From: JAGQYP01 sp041392305
Lineage (GTDB): Bacteria > Bacteroidota > Bacteroidia > Flavobacteriales_D > Crocinitomicaceae
DNA: 64,000 nucleotides
Direction: 5' to 3'
Assembly: GCA_041392305.1 (NCBI GenBank)
Contig: JAWKMJ010000002.1
Coordinates: 1 to 64,000, forward strand
Positions within the stretch are counted from its first letter, which is position 1. Each line of letters starts with the position of its first letter. Position numbers and translations under genes: made by a program. Of the stretch, positions 26,490 through 34,443 are shown one piece after another. The notes beneath the pieces are model-generated. The model was not told where the DNA came from, ran no database searches, and saw only the letters and a list, made by a program, of their open reading frames with translations.

Positions 26490-28016
26490 CTAGATGATGA
26501 GCACTTTTTTAACCGTGACATACTCATCATTTATGAGGAAATAGATAAAATAAACCCCTTTTTCCATGAATTCATCCAAACGAATACTACTGTTGGCTTG
26601 AATCATTTTATTGGAACTTATCACTGATCCTTTTGAATCAAGAATTTTATAGATTACTGGGATTGCATTCTTATTCTGAATAAGTACTTCTCCCTCGGAA
26701 GGATTTGGATAAACTTTCAGATTGAATTCCATTTTTTCTTCGTCTATTGAAGCTGTATTCCCGGTATAATGGCAGAAAACATTGTTTAATGTGTCGGCAA
26801 GCGGAGTTCCCAGAATTTGTCCTGATCCCGGAGCTGTTTCAATATAATCTCCAGTAATTTCCCAAATAATTGCTCCCCCTAAATTGTGATCAATAATGTA
26901 TTGAGCTTTTAAACCAATGGATTGTTCATCATCATAAGAAAGAAAGGTGTTCAAGCCATTTTTACCTAACAAATATGGAACTTTGGCCTGATCATCCCAA
27001 TAGCGATCAAATGAATTACTATTCAATAAAACATTGTAGTACAATGGTGTTCCATCATCGACTCCAAATGTGGCCAAATCTGCATTTCCAGTGGAAGCAA
27101 TATGTAAGTCTGGAGTAGAATTTGTAATCTGACTACGTCCATAAAAAGCCAATCCTAAATTGATTTGAGCTGGATCTACTCCATATTGGTTAATCAATCT
27201 AGTAATGGCTGCATCACAATTGAATTCAGCATTTCCTTGGGCAGGGGCATACAATGGAGAATTGTGATTGGTAAACTGATCAAACGCCCCGAAAAAATCA
27301 TAGGACATTAAATTGATCTTGTCAACGATTGCTGCTACGTTTCCCCATTCAACATCATCCATTTTTGAGGGATCGCCACTGACAGCAATACTTAAATACA
27401 TTGTTTTTCCAACGCTATTTCCATAGTTGTCAATTGCGGTTCTAATTTCTTGAAGTAAAAGAGTAAAATTTACTTTATCTGCCGGAGTACCAGCATGATC
27501 CGAAAAGCCGGGATATTCCCAGTCTAAGTCAATACCATCAAAACCAAAAGCCTGAATAAGTTGAACACAGTTTTGAGCAAAAGTTTGTCTTTTGGATGGG
27601 TCAGATGCAATTGCAGGAAAATTGTCTGACAGCGTCCATCCTCCAATTGACGGCAACAATTTCACATTGTTTTGATGACAATAATCACTCAATTTTTGTC
27701 CAGATTGGTGATATGCCGGGTTACCAAAATCATAAGATGTGTCGTATCCGGCGGGAGCTGTAGACCAATTGATGGGTCCTAACAGTATGTTTTTATCAGC
27801 CCAAGGATCTGTAATTTGAATAGATCCATCTGATAAAGGTTCGAAAAAAGAATAGTTGATGATCGAATATTTAGAATAATCTATAGATGTAGGTGCGACA
27901 AGTTTGTTTCGATCATACCATTGCCAATTTGGATAGTAACCAACAACCTCTTTACAAGGTTGAGCATAAATCGAAAGCTCCATTAACAGGGTAAAAACTA
28001 GAATTAATTTTTTCAT
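26490..28016 (-). CDS. Glycoside hydrolase family 18 chitinase with T9SS type A domain
   Basis: 508 residues. A signal peptide ending at YAQ (about residue 19) precedes a GH18 barrel: 'VVGYYPNWQWYDRN' (first strand), 'LLPSIGGWTLSDNF' (SxGG motif), the catalytic DGIDLDWE (160-167, acid Glu167), 'INLMSYDFFGAFD' and 'AIIWEITGDY'. It should cleave beta-1,4-GlcNAc polymers such as chitin. The C-terminal 75 residues are a T9SS type A domain ('FNLKVYPNPSEGEVLI'). Convergent with the T9SS subtilase. There is no carbohydrate-binding module. Confidence 0.95.
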   Translation of the reverse strand: MKKLILVFTLLMELSIYAQPCKEVVGYYPNWQWYDRNKLVAPTSIDYSKYSIINYSFFEPLSDGSIQITDPWADKNILLGPINWSTAPAGYDTSYDFGNPAYHQSGQKLSDYCHQNNVKLLPSIGGWTLSDNFPAIASDPSKRQTFAQNCVQLIQAFGFDGIDLDWEYPGFSDHAGTPADKVNFTLLLQEIRTAIDNYGNSVGKTMYLSIAVSGDPSKMDDVEWGNVAAIVDKINLMSYDFFGAFDQFTNHNSPLYAPAQGNAEFNCDAAITRLINQYGVDPAQINLGLAFYGRSQITNSTPDLHIASTGNADLATFGVDDGTPLYYNVLLNSNSFDRYWDDQAKVPYLLGKNGLNTFLSYDDEQSIGLKAQYIIDHNLGGAIIWEITGDYIETAPGSGQILGTPLADTLNNVFCHYTGNTASIDEEKMEFNLKVYPNPSEGEVLIQNKNAIPVIYKILDSKGSVISSNKMIQANSSIRLDEFMEKGVYFIYFLINDEYVTVKKVLII

Positions 28017-28131
28017 AACTAAAACATTAAAATTTCAGGGCGAAATAAGCGAGATGTAAGCCCAAAAACCAGTTTTATAATTACGAATTGATCAATTCAA
28101 AAGACTAATAAAACCCTAATTGATAGGTCTT

Positions 28132-29628
28132 CTAGATGTTTTTGGAGCCTTTTCTAAATTGAGAAGGTGTAATACCTGTTTCTTTCTTAAAAGCTGAATT
28201 GAAAACTGAAATAGATGAGTAACCGACCTCTTGTGCAATCCCCTCGATACTGTAATGATCGAAAGAAGGATTCATTAATAGCTTTCTTGATTCTGAAATG
28301 CGAATTTCATTAATCCAGGTATTGAAATTCCTTTGGTATTTTGAATTAATGGATTCGGATAAATAGGTTCTGTTCGTTCCCAACTTTTTGGCAAGAGTTT
28401 GGAGAGTGAGGTTGCTTTTACGGAATTCTTTTTTCTTCAAGATGAAATCTTCTAATTTGGAAATAAGATCCTCATCAATTTTTCTTTCTTTGGAATCTAC
28501 CTTGGGTTTTTCGCACTGAGTTAGATTGATATTTTGTTTTATCAGTGCCTTAGTTTGGTTTCGATTTTTCATCCATAGAACTGAAATCAGAATCAATCCA
28601 CAGAAAAGAGATAAAGCAATAATTAGAATCAGCTTATTAGTTTTTTGTTGGTAATGAAGTTTTTCCTGAACACGATTTTTCCTAATTTCTTCTTCTTCAA
28701 TTCTTCTTTCCAAATCCAATCGAACCATTTCTTCTGAAAGCATTTTATTCGGAAGTTGCTGACCTACGCTGTCTGCTTTTCTTGAGTATTTTAAAGCTTT
28801 TTCAGGCAGGCCTTCAGACTGATAATTGAAACTTAAGGAATTGTACACTTGTCGCAAATTCTCCATCATATTGTATTGAATACACAATTCTCTGGCTTGG
28901 TTCAAATACTTGTTCTCTGTATCGATATCTCCACTTTGTTCGGCAATTGTAGCATGTAGAATGGAGATTCGATAGTCATCCAAGAAATTGTATTTTTCTT
29001 TTTTAAAATGTTCTTCTGCTTTTTCAATGTAAATCTTTGAAGAATCCACTTTTCCGTTCACTAAAAAATAGAAAGCATAATTGGAGAATAGTAGAATTTC
29101 GTTTCGTCTATCAATGTTTTTGGAGTGCAGTTTGAAGGCTTTTTGAAACCAAGAAAGCGCATTTTCTTTATCATGAAGTGTAGCAAAAAAGGCTTGGTTT
29201 GTAGCGGCTAATTTTGCTTCTTCGAAAAATTGGTTTTGTTCAAAATAGGCAAAGGCTTTGGCATTTTCTAAAAGTGCTTTTTTCGGTTTGCCAAGTTTGA
29301 AATCCAGTCTTGCCAAAACGAGATTGTAAGCTCCTATCAAATAAGGATCTCCTTCAATTTCTTTTAAGTCAATTGCATAGAGTTCGGAAAAAGCCAGTTG
29401 TAAATAGGATTTTTCAATCAGGATTTTGATATAGGCAAATTGGATTTGAATTTTTTCTCTCTCCTCCGCATTCTGAATTTGTTTTACGTATTCTTGATTG
29501 ATGTTTTGGATATCTGAAATCAGTTCAAATTGATCAACAAGGTCAAGGAAAATAGGTTTTTCTTGTTGAGCATTAGAAATGAAAACGTGGAAAACAGCAA
29601 CAAATATGGACAGTATCTTTAATCGCAT
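28132..29628 (-). CDS. TPR transmembrane AraC-type transcriptional regulator
   Basis: 498 residues from the ATG at 29628, which gives a signal-like N-terminus (MRLKILSIFVAVFHVFISNA). Residues 25-300 are helical TPR-like repeats, followed by a single membrane helix near 335-355 (LILIIALSLFCGLILISVLW) and a C-terminal AraC/HTH_18 domain (about 395-495) with 'LTLQTLAKKLGTNRTYLSES' and 'IAQEVGYSSISVFNSAFKKE'. This is a membrane-bound one-component regulator common in Flavobacteriia. It lies upstream of, and in the same direction as, the chitinase gene, so it may control it (inference from position only). Confidence 0.9.
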   Translation of the reverse strand: MRLKILSIFVAVFHVFISNAQQEKPIFLDLVDQFELISDIQNINQEYVKQIQNAEEREKIQIQFAYIKILIEKSYLQLAFSELYAIDLKEIEGDPYLIGAYNLVLARLDFKLGKPKKALLENAKAFAYFEQNQFFEEAKLAATNQAFFATLHDKENALSWFQKAFKLHSKNIDRRNEILLFSNYAFYFLVNGKVDSSKIYIEKAEEHFKKEKYNFLDDYRISILHATIAEQSGDIDTENKYLNQARELCIQYNMMENLRQVYNSLSFNYQSEGLPEKALKYSRKADSVGQQLPNKMLSEEMVRLDLERRIEEEEIRKNRVQEKLHYQQKTNKLILIIALSLFCGLILISVLWMKNRNQTKALIKQNINLTQCEKPKVDSKERKIDEDLISKLEDFILKKKEFRKSNLTLQTLAKKLGTNRTYLSESINSKYQRNFNTWINEIRISESRKLLMNPSFDHYSIEGIAQEVGYSSISVFNSAFKKETGITPSQFRKGSKNI

Positions 29629-29710
29629 AAGCGCAATAAAGTAAGTCAAATCCAATTAAGGAGATAAATCAAAAACAAGGAAACTATTGTAAAGGTAAGT
29701 TGTTGAGCAC

Positions 29711-30088
29711 TTACTTCATCTTAAAACAAATCCAACTAGCCAAAAAAGCTTCAAGCATGCTCAATGGAATGGCGAAAATGAGAATGGAAAAAGGGAGAAC
29801 TCCCATGTTCCCAACGACTAGCCACATTAGTACAAAACCAAAAAACCAAGCAATGATTGAAGTTTGAATTAAGCTGAATTTTTGGATTAATACTGCAATT
29901 CCGATCGCAAAACAAAGCGACCAAATTCCCCAAACAGCCCCATTGATTGGGTCGGCAGGAAAGGTAAGTCCCATTCCCTCGTAATGATCCGTCCAATATT
30001 GTTTTAAAATAAATTCATTTCGAATAAACTCAGAGAGGCTAATCCAGATGGTAGCAATCAAAATTCCTAGAAGTACCTTTGGTTTCAT
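29711..30088 (-). CDS. Four-helix membrane hypothetical protein
   Basis: 125 residues with four predicted membrane helices (VLLGILIATIWISLSEF, WGIWSLCFAIGIAVLIQKF, SIIAWFFGFVLMWLVVG, LIFAIPLSMLEAFLASWICF). No family recognised. Its ATG overlaps the stop of the methyltransferase gene by 4 nt; it is the last gene of a four-gene operon. Confidence 0.7.
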   Translation of the reverse strand: MKPKVLLGILIATIWISLSEFIRNEFILKQYWTDHYEGMGLTFPADPINGAVWGIWSLCFAIGIAVLIQKFSLIQTSIIAWFFGFVLMWLVVGNMGVLPFSILIFAIPLSMLEAFLASWICFKMK

Positions 30089-30705
30089 CTTATTTCTTTT
30101 TTCGTGCCTATTAGTCGAATTACGGAACTTTTTCCCACATGATATAAGCCTTCATTCATTTCCACTTCTATTTCTTCTAATACTTGAATGTCCAAATCCT
30201 GAAAATCCGATTTCATTTCCTCAATGGAAAAAAGGAAATCTATATTGGGTGGTCCGCCTGCTTTTGGATTGGCCTTGCTGTATTCTAGGTGTTTTTTACT
30301 AAATCCCTCTAAAATGATCTTACCCCCAGGTTTAAGATAATGCAATAGTTTTTCGTGGTATTTGGGTCTGACAGCGGGAGGAAAATGGACAAAAATCAAC
30401 ACGATGAGGTCGAAATAATTGTCTGGATAATCTATTTCATCAAAGTTCGCAACCTGGTAGTCGAGTCTAACCTTTTTTTCGATGGCCAATTCAAGTGCTT
30501 TTTTTCGTCCGTTCACACTTTGGTCAAAAGCTGAAACTTCCCAGCCCAAACTGGCTGCATAAACAGCATTTCTTCCTTCACCTTCGGCTGGGAATAAGGC
30601 AGTTCCGGGAGTCAAATTTGAAATACTTCCCTTTAAAAATTCGTTGGCCTCTTTTCCATAAGCCCATTCTTCAGCCCCATAGCGTTCATCCCAAAATTCT
30701 TTCAT
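30085..30705 (-). CDS. Class I SAM-dependent methyltransferase, TehB-like
   Basis: 206 residues. It opens with 'FWDERYGAEEWAYGKEANEF', typical of the TehB/tellurite-resistance-like methyltransferases. A SAM-binding loop is at FPAEGEGRNAVYAASLG (about 38-54), then 'VSAFDQSVNGRKKALELA' and 'YFDLIVLIFVHFPP'. The substrate is probably a small molecule or metalloid oxyanion by family, not shown here. 4-nt overlaps with the genes on both sides. Confidence 0.88.
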   Translation of the reverse strand: MKEFWDERYGAEEWAYGKEANEFLKGSISNLTPGTALFPAEGEGRNAVYAASLGWEVSAFDQSVNGRKKALELAIEKKVRLDYQVANFDEIDYPDNYFDLIVLIFVHFPPAVRPKYHEKLLHYLKPGGKIILEGFSKKHLEYSKANPKAGGPPNIDFLFSIEEMKSDFQDLDIQVLEEIEVEMNEGLYHVGKSSVIRLIGTKKEIR

Positions 30706-31187
30706 TTCTCTGCTCGATTTAATTTTCTTAAAAGATTGATCTGACCTAAATGATAATGTGTGTGTTCTACAATACCAATTAAGTTTCGAAAATAGTTCCC
30801 ATATTTTGAATCTCCAAAATCCAGGAATAAAGTAGCATCGTCTAATTTTTTGATTTCCTCAACCAATTCTTCTACTTGGATCAAATAGTGGGCGGTCATC
30901 ATATTCCAATCTTCCTCAGAATGAATGGGTGGGTGATTGAAGCTCAATTTATCATCTCCTTCCAATTTCCCAGATTGAAGATAGTTTAAAGCCACACCAA
31001 CAAAATAATTAATATGATAAGTCAAAGTAGCAATTGAGTTCACGTTTTCTTTTTGCACCAAAGCTTCATTCCAGTGAATATTGGAAAGAGTTTCTTTCAC
31101 ATTGGAAACCGTCCAGTTTCCTCCGAAATGCACATCATGCATGTGTTTGGCAATTTGCAAGGCAAGTTGATTATTCTTTGTTTCCAT
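30702..31187 (-). CDS. DinB-like four-helix protein
   Basis: 161 residues with four long amphipathic helices and histidines placed as in the DinB/YfiT metal site: one in 'TLTYHINYFVG' (second helix) and two in 'VEHTHYHLGQINLLRK' near the C-terminus. DinB-fold proteins bind a metal and often act as thiol-dependent transferases; the activity here is unknown. It overlaps the methyltransferase gene by 4 nt and the broken upstream gene by 17 nt. Confidence 0.8.
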   Translation of the reverse strand: METKNNQLALQIAKHMHDVHFGGNWTVSNVKETLSNIHWNEALVQKENVNSIATLTYHINYFVGVALNYLQSGKLEGDDKLSFNHPPIHSEEDWNMMTAHYLIQVEELVEEIKKLDDATLFLDFGDSKYGNYFRNLIGIVEHTHYHLGQINLLRKLNRAEK

Positions 31188-31649
31188 AGTTGTCTACAAT
31201 GTTATATAATAGGTTTTCCAGTTCCTTTAACTTTTTACCATGGGGGGTATCGACAACTAAAAACAGCGCTTCCCCAATGAGCGAAATAGTATTTTTTGTA
31301 GAATTTATTTGAAAAAAACCTTTGATTACTCCTTTGGTTCCTTCTCCTTTCAAATAGTCTTTTGCAATTTCTTCTTCTATGTTTTGGTTCAGTCCTTCTT
31401 TCAAAACATAATCGGAAATCCTTTTTTGCTCTTCCGTTGTTAAAGTGAGCGTATCAGCATATCTGTATCATGAGCATCTATAGAATAACTTAATTGATCG
31501 TTATCCAAAACCCATCTTCGTTCCTGGACATGGAATTTCTTTTCATAGTGGTCGTTATGATAGTTACCATAGAGGATGTCAAATTTTAACTGTTGTGTCC
31601 AACCAACAAAAACTACGAAAAAACAAACCAAAACGAATGTGAGACGCAT
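31171..31649 (-). pseudogene. Frameshifted small secreted protein gene
   Basis: Two frames join into one credible protein. The first starts at an ATG at 31649 with a signal peptide (MRLTFVLVCFFVVFVGWTQQ) and stops at 31440. The second stays open from about 31480 and ends at 31171. In the second frame the sequence continues naturally as 'YADTLTLTTEEQKRISDYV'. Adding one base between 31460 and 31461 would fuse them into about 159 residues (...DAHDTD-YADTLTLTT...). Family unknown. It leads the operon DinB-like/methyltransferase/membrane protein. It may be a true mutation or a sequencing error. Confidence 0.65.
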
Positions 31650-31747
31650 CTGAAATGAAATCTATAAATATACTATCCCGAATTTAGGAATTTTTTTATG
31701 TGGGTTTTCTTTTGAAAGTAATAAGTTTAATCAATCACAGAATTCCT

Positions 31748-31755
31748 TACTTTTG
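31748..31755 (+). promoter_or_regulatory. Promoter -7 box TACTTTTG for the M16 peptidase
   Basis: Exact TAnnTTTG, 10 nt before the ATG at 31766. It supports that start over an in-frame TTG at 31700. Confidence 0.5.
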
Positions 31756-31765
31756 TCAGCTTCAA

Positions 31766-32995
31766 ATGGATTATCATTTACATACATTAAGTAGTGGGAT
31801 TCGATTGGTTTTCTACCCAATCAAGTCGCAGGTAGCTCATGTTGGAATCATGTCGCTGGCCGGAACTAGATTTGATCCTGATGACAAGGCGGGTCTGGCG
31901 CATTTTTTAGAACACTCCATTTTTAAAGGCACCGAAAAAAGAAAACCCTTTCACATATTGAATCGTGTGGATTCGATTGGGGGAGAGTTGAATGCCTATA
32001 CAACCAAAGAAGAGATCGTTTTATATGCTTCTTTTCCAAAAGAGTTTATCAATCGTTCTCTTGAGTTGTTGAATGACATTAGCTTCAATTCGATTTATCC
32101 TGAAAAAGAAATTGAAAAAGAAAAGGATATTGTGATTGACGAGATCAACTCCTATCTGGATTCCCCATCTGAATATATTTTTGATGAGTTTGAAGATACC
32201 TTATTTGAAGGGCACCCGCTTGGCAAAAACATTTTAGGCACATCGGAATCGGTTACGAATATAAAAAGGTCGGATTTATTGCATTTTGTTGAGAACAGAT
32301 TTATTCCTGAAAACATGGTCGTTTCCATAGTTGGTGACTATAAATGGAATGACCTGATCCGAAAATGTGAGAAGTATATTGTTCCGAAATTCCATTCGAA
32401 ATCAGATTTAAATTTTGACGATTCCTTTCAAAGAGAATCGTTTATAAAAAAGACAAATAGAGCGAATTATCAGAGTCATATCATGATCGGAACCCAAGCC
32501 TACAATATTCACGATTCAAAAAGGAGAGGGTTGATCTTACTTAACAATATGTTGGGCGGACCCTCATTAAACTCCAGACTCGTATTGAATATTCGAGAAA
32601 AATTTGGATTTACCTATAATATTGAATCAAATTATACCCCGTATTCAGATTTAGGAATGATGAACATCTATGCAGGGACGGATAAGAAATACATGAACAA
32701 AACCATCAAACTGATTGAGAAAGAATTAAAAATATTCAGAGAAAAAAAGTTAACTCCTCATCAGTTGGAAAGGGCAAAAATTCAGTTGAAAGGGAACATC
32801 ACATTATCCGAAGAAAACAACCTGAATCAGATGCTGGCACTTGGAAAAAGTGTTTTATTTAACCTGGACATTGAAAGTTTAGAAACCGTATTTCAAGCAA
32901 TTGACGACATTACGCCTGAACAAATGTTGGAAATTGCTAATGAAGTGTTTGACCAAAACAGTCTGAATTATCTTATTTACGAAGTCGAAGATTAA
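31766..32995 (+). CDS. M16 family metallopeptidase (processing peptidase-like)
   Basis: 409 residues from the ATG at 31766. The inverted zinc motif HFLEH is at 46-50 (His46, Glu49, His50), followed by the distal Glu in 'KDIVIDEINSYLD' near residue 126, so the catalytic set is complete. Other family marks are 'GGELNAYTTKEEIVLYASF', 'GHPLGKNILGTSESV' and 'LNNMLGGPSLNSRL'. This single two-domain chain resembles bacterial mitochondrial-processing-peptidase homologues. No signal peptide, so probably cytoplasmic. Monocistronic. Confidence 0.93.
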   Translation: MDYHLHTLSSGIRLVFYPIKSQVAHVGIMSLAGTRFDPDDKAGLAHFLEHSIFKGTEKRKPFHILNRVDSIGGELNAYTTKEEIVLYASFPKEFINRSLELLNDISFNSIYPEKEIEKEKDIVIDEINSYLDSPSEYIFDEFEDTLFEGHPLGKNILGTSESVTNIKRSDLLHFVENRFIPENMVVSIVGDYKWNDLIRKCEKYIVPKFHSKSDLNFDDSFQRESFIKKTNRANYQSHIMIGTQAYNIHDSKRRGLILLNNMLGGPSLNSRLVLNIREKFGFTYNIESNYTPYSDLGMMNIYAGTDKKYMNKTIKLIEKELKIFREKKLTPHQLERAKIQLKGNITLSEENNLNQMLALGKSVLFNLDIESLETVFQAIDDITPEQMLEIANEVFDQNSLNYLIYEVED

Positions 32996-33024
32996 TTTGA
33001 AGATTTGAAAATAATCTTCAAATT
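32994..33024. terminator. Perfect inverted repeat, probable bidirectional terminator
   Basis: AATTTGAAGATT and AATCTTCAAATT form a 12-bp perfect stem with a 7-nt loop, overlapping the last base of the M16 stop codon region. It lies between convergent genes; no long T run, but the flanks are AT-rich. Confidence 0.5.
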
Positions 33025-33052
33025 TTCAAATCAAACAATTTTCAAATTACTT

Positions 33053-33769
33053 TTATTTCTCTTCCTCTTCAACTTCTTCAAAATCATCAAAATCATCCTC
33101 GTCTTTCTTTTCTTCCCATGGGTTTTGGTTCTGAAAGTTCTGGAACATTTCGAAATTGAAGCTGCTGTTGACTTCGGGTGGTGCAGGTAAAATTCCCAAT
33201 GCTCTTCCAATAGAAGTGATTCCTTTGAACAAAATGCTGATCAAGAAGAAGAAACCAATCACCTTGAAGATAAATCCAATGATAGGAGCCTCATAAATCC
33301 CATGGATGGTGCTTGAAAACCAAGTGATGAAGGCATTATTTAAGATGGCAGGGTAGAAAACACAAGCAATGAAGTTGACAATTCCTACTCCGATAGTGGC
33401 GATTTCAAGTGTGCGATCATAGATGGGTTGCGATATTCCAGGCATCATTTTGCTCATCATGGCTTGCATTTGAAGCATGTTTTCTCTCTTTTGGAGCTTT
33501 CCCTCCCAATACATTAATAAAATCAGGCCTCCAATGGAGAAATAGGCAATTCCATTGGATGATTGAATGTCTTCTCCCGAAAACTCAAGAATGAATCTAG
33601 CAGTTACGGAGGATAAGAACATGTATTTGATCAGTTTGTAAAGGTAGTTTAGAAATTTAGTTCTACGCCCGGCCATCAATAAATTGATACCCAGCATTAA
33701 AAAGAACCAGACAAAACTGAAGATCGCGAAAACGATTCCCAGATGAAATATGAATTTGAATAATTCCAC
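33053..33769 (-). CDS. Multi-pass membrane hypothetical protein with acidic tail
   Basis: 238 residues with about five hydrophobic helices (FIFHLGIVFAIFSFVWFFLM, GIAYFSIGGLILLMYW, ATIGVGIVNFIACVFYPAIL, IIGFIFKVIGFFFLISILF and a weaker one), a Met/Gln-rich loop (MLQMQAMMSKMMPG) and a strongly acidic C-terminal tail (DEDDFDDFEEVEEEE). No named family recognised. Monocistronic, convergent with the M16 peptidase gene. Confidence 0.7.
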   Translation of the reverse strand: MELFKFIFHLGIVFAIFSFVWFFLMLGINLLMAGRRTKFLNYLYKLIKYMFLSSVTARFILEFSGEDIQSSNGIAYFSIGGLILLMYWEGKLQKRENMLQMQAMMSKMMPGISQPIYDRTLEIATIGVGIVNFIACVFYPAILNNAFITWFSSTIHGIYEAPIIGFIFKVIGFFFLISILFKGITSIGRALGILPAPPEVNSSFNFEMFQNFQNQNPWEEKKDEDDFDDFEEVEEEEK

Positions 33770-33842
33770 TTGTTACTTAATTTTTTGCAAATATTGGAAT
33801 AAACGATAAAGAACTGAAATAATTTCAAGGGAAGGTGAGAAA

Positions 33843-34181
33843 TTAACCTCTTTTAGCACAGGGAACACAAAATCTACTTTCAGGCATCAATAGAATTCGC
33901 TCCTTCTGTATTTCATTCCCGCATCTAGAACATTTGCCAAATTCTTCTTCATACAAATGGGCTAGTGCATATTCCAACCCCTTTAATTTCTCTTCTCTTT
34001 TTCTTAAAGCGGCTTGATTGATACTATTATTGTTAATGGCATCCATCCTGGAAACTCTTCCTATGGAACAATCCGGTTCTAAGGTTTGCGTGCTTTCCTT
34101 TAAATCGGCAATGTCTTTTATCAATTGTACAATCTTTTTCTGAATGATTTTCTCGAATTCTTTCTTTTCTTTCAGTTCCAT
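33843..34181 (-). CDS. DksA/TraR-like C4 zinc-finger protein
   Basis: 112 residues. Two N-terminal helices form a coiled coil; the C-terminus carries a four-Cys zinc finger, CSRC (Cys84, Cys87) and CVPC (Cys105, Cys108), spaced as in the DksA/TraR family. These proteins reach through the RNA polymerase secondary channel and modulate initiation, often with ppGpp. The acidic tip residues of classical DksA (DxxDxA) are not clearly present. Cytoplasmic; monocistronic. Confidence 0.85.
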   Translation of the reverse strand: MELKEKKEFEKIIQKKIVQLIKDIADLKESTQTLEPDCSIGRVSRMDAINNNSINQAALRKREEKLKGLEYALAHLYEEEFGKCSRCGNEIQKERILLMPESRFCVPCAKRG

Positions 34182-34443
34182 TTCAACAAATTATATTTTT
34201 TCTTGAATTATGAAGAACTCACCTCTCAATTTTTTTTGTATTCTACTAATTTAATAGGGTTTAATAGTTTTTTTTAGCGTTCGGGTAGTTTGGAATTTTG
34301 AGGTATAAAAATAAAGATTTCCTTTTCTTCGAAATATTGGCAACCAATAGTAAAATAAGCCGTCTTCAAATTGAAACTCACCCAAACTCCCGTGTACTGT
34401 TAACTATGAAAAGAACGGAGTTTTAACTACAAATTTGATTGCC

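Noticed and set aside
34406..34426. Six-codon leader frame (MKRTEF) before the giant surface protein
   Set aside because: Too short to support without conservation data; mentioned only in the gene entry.
34182..34443. 262-bp gap before the giant surface protein
   Set aside because: AT-rich; only near-matches to the -7 box (GAATTTTG, CAAATTTG) and no gene or RNA I can support.
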